Both the position numbers and the translations under genes were made by a program. 64,000 bases of DNA from Pseudomonas frederiksbergensis. GTDB taxonomy: Bacteria; Pseudomonadota; Gammaproteobacteria; Pseudomonadales; Pseudomonadaceae. The DNA lies in the NCBI RefSeq assembly GCF_003732705.1, contig NZ_MOBR01000009.1, positions 649,034 to 713,033 of the forward strand, in the 5' to 3' direction. A model generated the notes under the pieces. That model saw only the letters and a list, made by a program, of their open reading frames with translations. It searched no databases and had not been told where the DNA came from. Positions 51,963 to 59,695 of the stretch are shown here, one piece after another. The number at the start of each line of letters is the position of its first letter. Position 1 is the stretch's first letter.

Positions 51963-53123
51963 TCAGCGCAGCAGCGGCCGCAGCAGCTCGCGGGAAATGA
52001 TGTGGCGCTGGATCTCCGACGTGCCTTCCCAGATCCGCTCGATCCGCGCGTTGCGCCAGATCCGCTCCACCGGCCCCTCGTCCATCAACCCCATGCCGCC
52101 GAAAATCTGCACCGCCTCATCGGCCGCCCGGCCCAAGACTTCGCTGGCGAACAGCTTGGCCATGCCGGCCTCGCCGTCGGTCATGGTGCCCTGGTCCATT
52201 TTCCAGGCAGCGTGCAGCGCCAGCAGTTCAGCGGCGCGGATTTCGGTCGCCATGTCCGCCAACTTGAACGAGATGCCCTGATAAGTGCCGATGGCGTGGC
52301 CGAATTGTTTACGGTCCGCCGCCCATTGCAGCGCCACGTCCAGCGCACGTTGCGCCTGGCCGACACAGTTGGCGGCCACCATCACCCGCCCGGCGGTCAA
52401 CCAGGCGTTGGCGACGTCCCAGCCTTTGCCGACCTCACCGAGCACCTTGGACGCCGGAACCCGGCAATCGTCGAAGAAGATCTCGCTGGTGTGATAACCG
52501 CGGTTGCTCACGCATTTCGGTCCCCGGCGGATGGTCATTCCCGGCGTGTCGCGATCCACCAGGAACGACGTCACCGCGTTGCGCTGGCGGCCGTTGTGCT
52601 CATAGGTATCGGTGACCGCGAACACGATGGCGAAGTCGGCATGCCCGGCGTGGCTGATGAAATGCTTGCTGCCGTTGATCACGAAGTCATCGCCATCACG
52701 CACGGCGCGGGTCTTGATCGCATTGGCGTCGGAGCCCGCGCCCGGTTCGGTCAGGGCAAAACAGTCGACCTTTTCCCCACGCACGCACGGCAACAGATAG
52801 TCCTCGATCTGCGCGCCGGTGCAGGCCATGAGAATCTTCGACGGCCGTGCGACAAACACGTGCAGCGCCCACGACACCTTGGACAGCTCACGCTCGATCA
52901 GCGCCTGGGACAGGTAATCGAGGCCGCCACCGCCGACCTCCTCCGGCATGTTGAAGGCGTAGAAACCCGCGGCAATCGCCTTGGCGCGAATTTGCGCGGC
53001 CAGTTCCGGTGGCACGGCATCGGCGCGGTCGACGGTTTCTTCGTGGGGCAGCAGTTCTTTCTCGACAAAACGCCGCACCGCTTCCACCAGCATGTCCTGC
53101 TCTTGAGTCAGTTGGAAATTCAT
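51963..53123 (-). CDS. Acyl-CoA dehydrogenase
   Basis: 386 aa from ATG 53123 (MNFQLTQEQDMLVEAVRRFV), the usual family length; the longer frame is not conserved. FAD/substrate motifs: CFALTEPGAGSDANAIKTRA, FVINGSKHFISHAG, and the C-terminal block with GMGLMDEGPVERIWRNARIERIWEGTSEIQ split by the catalytic region; the base is probably the Glu of WEGTSEI. It introduces an alpha-beta double bond into an acyl-CoA. The gene lies between the hydratase and synthetase genes of one operon, 18-24 nt from each. Confidence 0.92.
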   Translation of the reverse strand: MNFQLTQEQDMLVEAVRRFVEKELLPHEETVDRADAVPPELAAQIRAKAIAAGFYAFNMPEEVGGGGLDYLSQALIERELSKVSWALHVFVARPSKILMACTGAQIEDYLLPCVRGEKVDCFALTEPGAGSDANAIKTRAVRDGDDFVINGSKHFISHAGHADFAIVFAVTDTYEHNGRQRNAVTSFLVDRDTPGMTIRRGPKCVSNRGYHTSEIFFDDCRVPASKVLGEVGKGWDVANAWLTAGRVMVAANCVGQAQRALDVALQWAADRKQFGHAIGTYQGISFKLADMATEIRAAELLALHAAWKMDQGTMTDGEAGMAKLFASEVLGRAADEAVQIFGGMGLMDEGPVERIWRNARIERIWEGTSEIQRHIISRELLRPLLR

Positions 53124-53146
53124 GGCTGTACGTACCTGCTGTTGGA

Positions 53147-53938
53147 TTAGCGGCCGATAAATTGAGGGGTGCGTTTTTCCACGGCAGCCTTGAGAGCTTC
53201 GGCGCCATCGTGGCTGCGGCCACACAGCAAGCCAGCGGCCTGTTCGGCCTCCAGCTGTTCGGCGAGGCTGCGTTGGGCGCCGTCGCGGATCAGGACTTTG
53301 GTCTGGATGAAGGCGAACGTCGGGCCGTTGGCCAGTCGTGCGGCCAGTTCGGCAGCGCTGCCGAGCAGCTGATCATCGGCGCAGATTTCGCTGACTAACC
53401 CGGTGGCCAACGCGCGATCAGCACTCCAGATTTCGTCGAGGAACAGCAGACGCTTGGCCTGTTCGGCGCCGATCAAACGCGGCAAATGCCAACTCGCGCC
53501 CGCATCCGGCGAGTAGGCCAGGCTGGTGTAGCCGGCCTTGAACCGCGCCGATTGGGCCGCCAGGCGAAAATCGCAAGTCAGGCTCAAATCCATCCCGGCG
53601 CCGACGGCGATGCCGTTGATGGCGGCGATGGTCGGTTTGCTGAAACCGTGCAGGCGGTTCATCAAGGTGTGGGCCGTCTCGGTCCAGCCATAGGTTTCGA
53701 GAATGCCGCGACTTTCGGCGTCGGCCCATTCGGCCACATCGGCGCCTGCGCAGAAGCCTTTGCCAGAACCGGTCAACACCAGCACCCGGACCGTGGGGTC
53801 GGCATCATGCTCGTCGAGCAGATTGATCAACGCCTTGAGGGTCGGAATATCCAACGCGTTGCGTTGTTCGGGGCGATTGAGCGTGACCCAGGCGATGCCG
53901 TTTTCTACCCGGCTCAGCAGTGTCGAATGAGAAGTCAT
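53147..53938 (-). CDS. Enoyl-CoA hydratase/isomerase family protein
   Basis: 263 aa. Crotonase-fold motifs: VTLNRPEQRNAL, LTGSGKGFCAGADVAEW (oxyanion hole) and INGIAVGAGMDLSLTCDFRLA, then AGYTSLAYSPDAGASWHLPRLIG. The second Glu typical of full hydratases is not at the usual place (SPDAGAS), where one catalytic Glu is replaced by Asp, so hydratase, isomerase or another crotonase activity are possible. First gene of the catabolic operon, with a TetR-type box 55 bp and a shared 19-mer about 176 bp upstream of the start. Confidence 0.87.
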   Translation of the reverse strand: MTSHSTLLSRVENGIAWVTLNRPEQRNALDIPTLKALINLLDEHDADPTVRVLVLTGSGKGFCAGADVAEWADAESRGILETYGWTETAHTLMNRLHGFSKPTIAAINGIAVGAGMDLSLTCDFRLAAQSARFKAGYTSLAYSPDAGASWHLPRLIGAEQAKRLLFLDEIWSADRALATGLVSEICADDQLLGSAAELAARLANGPTFAFIQTKVLIRDGAQRSLAEQLEAEQAAGLLCGRSHDGAEALKAAVEKRTPQFIGR

Positions 53939-53993
53939 GAAAGGCCCTCGTCTTATTGTTTTTGAACCGTGGGTGTAGAACTGCAGCCGATAC

Positions 53994-54007
53994 TAAACAA
54001 GTGTTCA
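53994..54007. promoter_or_regulatory. TetR-type operator, TAAAC-AAGT-GTTCA
   Basis: 14-bp dyad, extended on each side to ACTAAAC/GTTCAGT, 55 bp upstream of the hydratase start. Nearly the same as the box before the aruI-like gene in sequence and distance. Confidence 0.62.
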
Positions 54008-54113
54008 GTAACGCGGCAATCCCGTGCCAAAAGGCCCTGTAACACGGGTCACAGGACTTAATTCATTGATTCATTTCTGGTTTTTCAAGAAACAGAGGAT
54101 GGCGACGGTGGAA

Positions 54114-54132
54114 GTTGTTACATCTTCGAACA
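54114..54132 (-). promoter_or_regulatory. Shared 19-mer upstream of the hydratase operon, second copy
   Basis: GTTGTTACATCTTCGAACA, identical to 47611-47629. A further dyad CCTGTAAC/GTCACAGG lies between it and the start at 54036-54055. Confidence 0.5.
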
Positions 54133-54168
54133 ACTCCCTGCCTGATTCGCCGGCAAAGCGAGCCGCCA

Positions 54169-55266
54169 TTACTTGCCGGTTTTCACGTTGTTCCACACCC
54201 GAGTCATTGCCCGCATGCCCTGGGCGTCATGGGTCTTTTGCGTAAACAGGCGCTGGCGTGTCGCGTCATCCGGGTAGATCGCCGCAGTGGCCAGCACATC
54301 CGCATCCACTAACGCGGTCGCTGCCGAGTTGCTGTTGGCGTAGTGAATCAGATTGGTGACGTCGGCCATGTTCTGTGGCTGCAACAGGAACTCGATGAAC
54401 TTGTGCGCATTGGCGGTATGAGTGGAATCTTTCGGAATGTAGAGGTCATCGAACCAGATCAGCGAACCTTCCTTGGGCACGAAATACGACAAGTTAGTCT
54501 TGAGCCCCGCTTCTTTCGCCCGCGCCTGGGCGGTGGCTGCGTCACCGGACCAGGTCATTGCCAGGCACGTATCGCCATTGGGCAAACTGTTGAGGTAACT
54601 CACCGAGTCAAACTTCTTGATGTACGGACGCACCGCCAACAGCACGTCCTGCGCGGCTTTCAGGTCTTCGGCGGAAGCACTTTGCGGGTCGCGGCCAAGG
54701 TATTGCAGGACCAGGGGAAGGACTTCGGTGGGGGCGTCGAGCATCGTCACGCCGCAATCGGCGAAGCGTGAAACCACTTTCGGATCGAAGAGCATCGCCA
54801 ATGAACCGAGCGGCGCATCGGGCATCCGTTCCTTGATCATGTCGACGTTGTACGTCACCCCGTTACTGCCCCAGGTGTAAGGCGCCGAATAGATAAGACC
54901 CGGATCGTAAGCCTGCAACTTTTGCACAATCTCCGGATTAAGATTGCTCCAGCCCGGCAACTGTTTCTTGTCCAGCGGCTGGAATACGTTCGCCTTGATC
55001 AACGGTGGAACCAGCGACGCGTTAAGCATGACCAGGTCATAACCGGAGTGGCCGGTCAGCAGTTTGGCCTGGACGGTCTCGTAACCATCAAAGGTGTCAT
55101 AAATGACTTTGATGCCCGTGGCCTTCTGGAAATCCGCCAGTGTGTGTTCACCGATGTAGTCCGACCAGTTGTAGATGCGCAGCGTGTCATCCGCCTCCGC
55201 CGCATGAGTCGCCGAGCACAAAGGGAAAAGCAACAGACTGGAAAGGATGGCTAGCGCAGTTCGCAT
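54169..55266 (-). CDS. Polyamine-type periplasmic binding protein (PotF/SpuD-like)
   Basis: 365 aa with signal peptide MRTALAILSSLLLFPLCSATHA and the mature start LRIYNWSDYIGEHTLADF, the signature of PotD/PotF proteins. Further family features: KVIYDTFDGYETVQAKLLTG, YTWGSNGVTYN and DDLYIPKDSTHTANAHKFI. It binds putrescine, spermidine or a related diamine for an ABC importer, but no permease or ATPase genes lie beside it, so it must use a transporter encoded elsewhere or act as a sensor. A 26-bp dyad shared with the aminotransferase promoter lies 72 bp upstream, linking it to the LuxR regulator gene next to it. Confidence 0.88.
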   Translation of the reverse strand: MRTALAILSSLLLFPLCSATHAAEADDTLRIYNWSDYIGEHTLADFQKATGIKVIYDTFDGYETVQAKLLTGHSGYDLVMLNASLVPPLIKANVFQPLDKKQLPGWSNLNPEIVQKLQAYDPGLIYSAPYTWGSNGVTYNVDMIKERMPDAPLGSLAMLFDPKVVSRFADCGVTMLDAPTEVLPLVLQYLGRDPQSASAEDLKAAQDVLLAVRPYIKKFDSVSYLNSLPNGDTCLAMTWSGDAATAQARAKEAGLKTNLSYFVPKEGSLIWFDDLYIPKDSTHTANAHKFIEFLLQPQNMADVTNLIHYANSNSAATALVDADVLATAAIYPDDATRQRLFTQKTHDAQGMRAMTRVWNNVKTGK

Positions 55267-55337
55267 TTCTATTCACCTTTGGGTGTTTTTCTTCTGAAGG
55301 AAGCGTGCGCCTTTACTATTTAGCCATTGAGGGGTCG

Positions 55338-55363
55338 GCACCATACTCCAAATGGGTAGGTGC
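55338..55363. promoter_or_regulatory. 26-bp dyad, first copy (candidate LuxR-family operator)
   Basis: Imperfect palindrome GCACC..AC.C...G.GT..GGTGC centred near 55350, in the promoter region of the PotF-like gene. It matches 57785-57810 at 24 of 26 bases. Confidence 0.65.
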
Positions 55364-55399
55364 ACTTTTGTGTCGACAGGATGTGTTTGCGATGCGGCT

Positions 55400-56257
55400 C
55401 TAAGCTTTCTGCAACCACTCGATAAACTGGGCAAACAACTCTGATTGCGAGTTGATGCCCAGCTTCAAGTACAGGTTTTTCCGGTGCATGCGCACGGTCT
55501 CGGGGGAGATGCCCATTTCCCGCGCGGCGGATTTTATCGAGTGCCCACGCAAGACCATGTGCGCACTTTCCCGCTCGCGCTCGGTCAACACGTCACAGCC
55601 GAACTGCTGCATCGCCACCTGAATGCGCTGGTTGACCACTGTCGATGCCACTTCTGCGGCGGTTTCGACAGAGGCAATGATTGAATGGCGCTGTTGGTCA
55701 ATGTAGCCACACTGGTTGATGAACAGGCGCACCATCGGTTCGACGGCCCGCAGCACATTCAACTGGTCGGCGCTCAAGCAACTGGCACCCATGCCCTGGA
55801 AAAGACTGACGGAAATCTTGCTGTGGTCGTCCAGATTGACGATGTAGTAACTGTCCTCGGTGCAGCCCAGATTCAGGTAATAGGTCTTGTAGTAATCGCT
55901 GTCGAAAAAGTTGTCAGGGGCAATCTCGGCCAACGAATAAAAACCTTGCGCCAGACCACCGTCCACCGCCAGGCAGAACGGATCGAGCAAATAACCGACT
56001 GAGAAGTAACGATTGAGGATCGCGTCCAGGTGTTGCTCGGGAATCCCATGCTGATAGAGCAACCTGGGCGGGCAGTCCTTGCGCTCAAGGCTGATCATCA
56101 CCGACTCGACCGGCGCCAGCGCCGTCAACGCCACCACCAGATGCCGCAGTGCATCGGGCTCTGCGCCATGCTGGAACGCGCGTTCAAGCTCCACATGCCA
56201 TTGGTGCAGCGCATGCAGGGCCAGGGTGATCGAATGAGGGGGGGCCGATGAGTTCAT
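55400..56257 (-). CDS. LuxR-family transcriptional regulator
   Basis: 285 aa from ATG 56257 (MNSSAPPHSITLAL). An alternative ATG at 56314 overlaps the aminotransferase stop as ATGA and would add 19 residues of low complexity. The C-terminal helix-turn-helix at about 215-275 is typical (LTERERESAHMVLRGHSIKSAAREMGISPETVRMHRKNLY, split over two helices); the N-terminal 200 residues are an unassigned sensor region. It is encoded between the PotF-like gene and the aminotransferase gene, both of which carry the same 26-bp dyad upstream, so it is the likely binder of those sites and an activator responsive to a polyamine or amino acid. Confidence 0.85.
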   Translation of the reverse strand: MNSSAPPHSITLALHALHQWHVELERAFQHGAEPDALRHLVVALTALAPVESVMISLERKDCPPRLLYQHGIPEQHLDAILNRYFSVGYLLDPFCLAVDGGLAQGFYSLAEIAPDNFFDSDYYKTYYLNLGCTEDSYYIVNLDDHSKISVSLFQGMGASCLSADQLNVLRAVEPMVRLFINQCGYIDQQRHSIIASVETAAEVASTVVNQRIQVAMQQFGCDVLTERERESAHMVLRGHSIKSAAREMGISPETVRMHRKNLYLKLGINSQSELFAQFIEWLQKA

Positions 56258-56310
56258 GCCGGCCAGTCTAGCGATTGCCCCCTCCCCGCGCAAAGATGCG
56301 AAACGGCGGT

Positions 56311-57729
56311 TCATTGCCCGGCGTAATCACCACTGCATTGAAGCTCCACGGCGACTTCGAGGATGCATTCGCGCAACGTTTCGACGATCTCATCGACCTG
56401 CGCTCGGCTGATCGTCAACGGTGGCGACATCACGTTGAGGTGCACGATCGGTCGCACCAGCAACCCTTTGTACTGCGCTCGCAGATGGATTTTCTCGCCA
56501 ATGTTCAACGCCTCCGGGAACAGTTTTTTCGTGCGTTTGTCTTCGACGAATTCAACGCATGCCATCAATTTCTTGCAACGCACATCCCCCACCAGCGGCA
56601 GGCCTTCCAGGGTCTTCAGACGCCGTTCGAAGTAGTCGCCCACATCATCGACATGGGCCAACAGGTTTTCCCGTTCGATGATTTCGATGTTCTTCAGGGC
56701 TGCCGTGCAGCACACCGGATGGCCGCTGTAAGTAAACCCGTGAGTGAAACAACGCCCCTGGCCCGGCTCGCTGATCACGTCCCAGATCCGTTGCGAGAAA
56801 ATGCACGCGCCCAGTGGCAAGTACGCCGACGTCAGGCCTTTGGCGGTGGTGATGATGTCGGGTTGCACACCGAACACATCGTAGGAGGAAAAGAACTTGC
56901 CCAGGCGGCCAAAGGACGTCACCACTTCATCCGCGACAAAAAGAATGTCGTACTTCTGGCAGACCTCCCACATCCGCAGCAAATACCCGTCCGGTGGAAT
57001 GATCACACCGCCAGAGCCCATGATCGGCTCGGCATAGAACGCGGCCACTTTGTCCGCACCGATGCTCAGGATCTTGTCTTCAAATTCGCCCACCAGGAAC
57101 TCGAGCAGTTGCGCTTCGCTCATGCCGTCCGGCGCACGATAAGGATTGGGGCTGGAAACGTGATGGATTTTATCGTGGGCATAATCGAACTCGGGGACCC
57201 GGTCCGCGGCTTTGTTGCCGATCGACATCGTCTGGCATGTTGAGCCGTGATACGCGCCGTGACGGGCGATCACATGCTTTTTCTCGGGCTTGCCCCGGCA
57301 GTTTTGATAGAACTGAATCAATCGATAACTGGTGTCCACCGCCGTCGAACCGCCGGTGGTCAGGAACACATGATCCAGATCCCCCGGTGCCAGGCTCGCG
57401 AGTTTCTCGCACAAACGAATGGCGACGGTATTGGCCATATCGGAGAAGGGATTTGAATAGGCCAACTGACGAACCTGGTCGGCAATGGCATCGGCCATTT
57501 CTTCACGGCCCAAACCAATGTTCGTGCACCACATGCCGCCCACCGCATCGAGGAATCGATTGCCGTCGGCGTCGTAGATATAAGCGCCTTCGCCAGCCAC
57601 AATGTTCAGCGCGCCCTGCTCCGCGTGGTCATCGAACACGTGATAGCCGTGCATGTAATGCGCCTTGTCAGCACGGGTCAGTTTTGCCTGTTCGGCGGGC
57701 GTCAAGAATGCTTGTTTTGAAATCGGCAT
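56311..57729 (-). CDS. Class III aminotransferase (omega-amino acid/polyamine type)
   Basis: 472 aa. The start MPISKQAFLTPAEQAKLTRADKAH and body LDAVGGMWCTNIGLG, TTGGSTAVDTSYRL, RHGAYHGST, ILFVADEVVTSFGRLG and DIITTAKGLTSAYLPLGA (PLP lysine) fit the class III aspartate-aminotransferase-family enzymes such as SpuC-like putrescine:pyruvate or taurine:pyruvate aminotransferases. It probably moves an omega-amino group to pyruvate. The LuxR gene follows with a 4-nt overlap if the longer start is used. The divergent dehydrogenase-family gene at 57901 shares the promoter gap, which has the second 26-bp dyad. Exact substrate not determinable by eye. Confidence 0.9.
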   Translation of the reverse strand: MPISKQAFLTPAEQAKLTRADKAHYMHGYHVFDDHAEQGALNIVAGEGAYIYDADGNRFLDAVGGMWCTNIGLGREEMADAIADQVRQLAYSNPFSDMANTVAIRLCEKLASLAPGDLDHVFLTTGGSTAVDTSYRLIQFYQNCRGKPEKKHVIARHGAYHGSTCQTMSIGNKAADRVPEFDYAHDKIHHVSSPNPYRAPDGMSEAQLLEFLVGEFEDKILSIGADKVAAFYAEPIMGSGGVIIPPDGYLLRMWEVCQKYDILFVADEVVTSFGRLGKFFSSYDVFGVQPDIITTAKGLTSAYLPLGACIFSQRIWDVISEPGQGRCFTHGFTYSGHPVCCTAALKNIEIIERENLLAHVDDVGDYFERRLKTLEGLPLVGDVRCKKLMACVEFVEDKRTKKLFPEALNIGEKIHLRAQYKGLLVRPIVHLNVMSPPLTISRAQVDEIVETLRECILEVAVELQCSGDYAGQ

Positions 57730-57784
57730 GAACGCTTCCCTCTCGAATTGTTGTCATGCCGATCATTCAGCCGATTGCACAGCC

Positions 57785-57810
57785 GCGCCATACTCCAAAT
57801 GGGTGGGTGC
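57785..57810. promoter_or_regulatory. 26-bp dyad, second copy (candidate LuxR-family operator)
   Basis: Differs from 55338-55363 only by two A-to-G changes in the outer arms; 56 bp upstream of the aminotransferase start and 91 bp upstream of the divergent dehydrogenase-family start. Confidence 0.65.
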
Positions 57811-57900
57811 CGGGTATTCACCCAACCGACACCGTGGTGCAATAGCGCTCCCACGGGAGCTTCTGGTGTTATCAACGATGCAAACAGAGGAACACAGCTC

Positions 57901-58782
57901 ATGAAAATCGGTTTTCTGGGTCTTGGCAGCATGGGCCAGGCCATTGCGGCCAATCTCTTGAAAAGTGGCCACGACGTGTGGGTGTGGAATCGCTCCCCCG
58001 ACGCGGCACAAAAGTTAGTCGACTTGGGGGCCCATGCCGCGACAAGCGCGGCTCAGGCATTCAGCGCCGACGTGGTGTTCAGCATGCTCGCCGATGACAA
58101 GGCCCTGCGGGCGGTGCTGCTGGACTCCGGACTGCTCGCCCGTCTCAAAGGCCCCCTGATTCATGTCAACCTCGCGACCATTGCCGTGGCCTTCGCCGAG
58201 GAATTGGCCGCGCTGCATGAAGCCCAGGGCATCGACTACATCGCCGCGCCGGTGATGGGACGGCCGAACGTCGCGGCCCTGGGTCAGCTCAATATCCTGG
58301 CTGCCGGACCTGCCCCCGCCATCGACCGCGTGCAACCGCTGCTTGATCTGATCGGGCGCAAGACCTGGCGGCTCGGTGATAAAGCGTCGAGCGCCAACGC
58401 CATGAAACTGGCGACTAACTTCTTGCTGGTGTCGGCGGTACAAGCCATGAGCGAAGCGGCGGTGCTGGTCACCCGCCACGATCTGCCCTCCGCGGCCCTG
58501 ATCGACCTGGTATCAACCACCATATTTACCGGCCCGGTCTACCAAGGCTACGGCGCCCTCATCGGCGAACGCCGATACGAACCCGCCGCGTTTAAAGCCT
58601 CACTGGGGCTCAAAGACGTTGACTTGATTCTTGCTGCTGCCAAGCAAGTGTCTGTTCAGATGCCCACGGCAGACATGATCCGCGACAACCTGCTGGACGC
58701 CATTGCCCATGGCGAGGGGGATATGGATCTTGCTGTGTTGGCGGAAGTTGAGGAACGGCGAGCACAGGGAGAAGATCGGTAG
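57901..58782 (+). CDS. NAD(P)-binding beta-hydroxyacid dehydrogenase-family enzyme (HIBADH-like)
   Basis: 293 aa from ATG 57901 (MKIGFLGLGSMGQAIAANLL) with GAGGAA upstream; an upstream in-frame extension is discarded. Rossmann motif GLGSMG, substrate loop APVMGRPNVAALGQL and catalytic-type Lys in NAMKLATNF mark the 3-hydroxyisobutyrate dehydrogenase superfamily, which also contains imine reductases. It may reduce or oxidise an aldehyde/imine intermediate made by the divergent aminotransferase. Its last 225 coding bases plus 14 following bases are duplicated at 61279-61517, and the terminator found after the copy is missing here, so the original downstream sequence has been displaced. Confidence 0.9.
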   Translation: MKIGFLGLGSMGQAIAANLLKSGHDVWVWNRSPDAAQKLVDLGAHAATSAAQAFSADVVFSMLADDKALRAVLLDSGLLARLKGPLIHVNLATIAVAFAEELAALHEAQGIDYIAAPVMGRPNVAALGQLNILAAGPAPAIDRVQPLLDLIGRKTWRLGDKASSANAMKLATNFLLVSAVQAMSEAAVLVTRHDLPSAALIDLVSTTIFTGPVYQGYGALIGERRYEPAAFKASLGLKDVDLILAAAKQVSVQMPTADMIRDNLLDAIAHGEGDMDLAVLAEVEERRAQGEDR

Positions 58783-58796
58783 ATACCTTGGTCTTT
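58558..58796 (+). repeat. 239-bp direct repeat, copy 1
   Basis: Covers the last 75 codons of the dehydrogenase-family gene and 14 bases beyond its stop. Compared with 61279-61517 (offset 2721) I see three substitutions, all A to G within 58741-58770, and no gaps. Confidence 0.95.
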
Positions 58797-58811
58797 TCGT
58801 TTGGAGTAGGT

Positions 58812-58849
58812 GAAAAATAAAGGCAGCGCCCGCTTTCGCGAGCGCCACC
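58812..58849 (-). terminator. Probable terminator of the YcaC-like gene
   Basis: On the minus strand a stem GCGCTCGC-GAAA-GCGGGCGC (one mismatch) is followed by CTTTATTTTT, 19 nt after the stop of the hydrolase gene. Confidence 0.65.
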
Positions 58850-58868
58850 TTCGTCAACTGCCCGCTAA

Positions 58869-59516
58869 TCAGGCCTTCTTGTCCGCCTCATCCAGAGCCT
58901 TTTCAGCGTTGAACCCGTCGAAGTTCTCGAACACGCCCAGAAAGCCCGGCACGGTCACTTCTCGCGCCCAGTCGCGCTGCAGTTCGCAGTACATCTGCAC
59001 CCGGCTGATGAGCTTCGCGCCCGCCTGTTCCATCCTGCGCAACGCCGCCTCGTGTGCGGCGAGCGATGTGCCGCCAACTGCATCAATCGGCACATAAACT
59101 TCATAGCCTTCCTGAATCGCGTCGAGCACCGGGAATGTCAGGCATGCTTCGGTCCAGAGCGCAGTCATGATGAGCTTCTTGCGCCCGAGCGCCTTGACTG
59201 CCTGCTTGAATTCCGTGTCCTCCCAACTGTTGATCGAAGTGCGGTCATAGGTCGGCAGATGGCCGAGCACCTCTTGCAGCTCCTGAATCGGCGGCTTGTT
59301 GCGGCCGGTCGCGACATTGACGGTCGAGTGGATGATCGGAAGGTTGTAGTTGACCGCCGCCTTCGCGACGCTGGTGATGTTGAAGACGAGTTCATCACGC
59401 GGCATCGAGCGGATCGAAGAAACCTGAACAGGCTGATAATCGATGATGATCAACGCCGAATTTTCCGGGGTTAGTAGCTGATCGGTATCGGGGTTGCGGA
59501 GAGTCTCGCTTGCCAT
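58869..59516 (-). CDS. Isochorismatase-family hydrolase (YcaC-like)
   Basis: 215 aa from ATG 59516 with AAGGA upstream; a TTG two codons earlier is possible. The cysteine-hydrolase triad is visible as Asp in IIIDYQPVQ, a Lys near GRNKPP, and Cys in WTEACLTFPVLDAI. Overall pattern (NSWEDTEFKQAVKALGRKKLI, AALRRMEQAGAKL, CELQRDW) follows E. coli YcaC, a hydrolase of unknown substrate. It is divergent from a LysR gene, its likely regulator. Both lie inside the segment bracketed by the 239-bp direct repeat, so they look like a module inserted after the dehydrogenase gene. Confidence 0.88.
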   Translation of the reverse strand: MASETLRNPDTDQLLTPENSALIIIDYQPVQVSSIRSMPRDELVFNITSVAKAAVNYNLPIIHSTVNVATGRNKPPIQELQEVLGHLPTYDRTSINSWEDTEFKQAVKALGRKKLIMTALWTEACLTFPVLDAIQEGYEVYVPIDAVGGTSLAAHEAALRRMEQAGAKLISRVQMYCELQRDWAREVTVPGFLGVFENFDGFNAEKALDEADKKA

Positions 59517-59695
59517 TGGCAAATCCTTTTCATGGGTGACGCACGTTTGTGAATAAGGCCGGAGCCTGTGCGACTGATGGATTCCGAGACACGTGCGAAT
59601 GACGCCGTGCCTGGAAAATCCATTGTGCTGTTCCTATGTTCGATGCAGTAGTAGCATTGCGCGACGTGCTGTGTCGCGAAAAGGGGAACGCAAGA

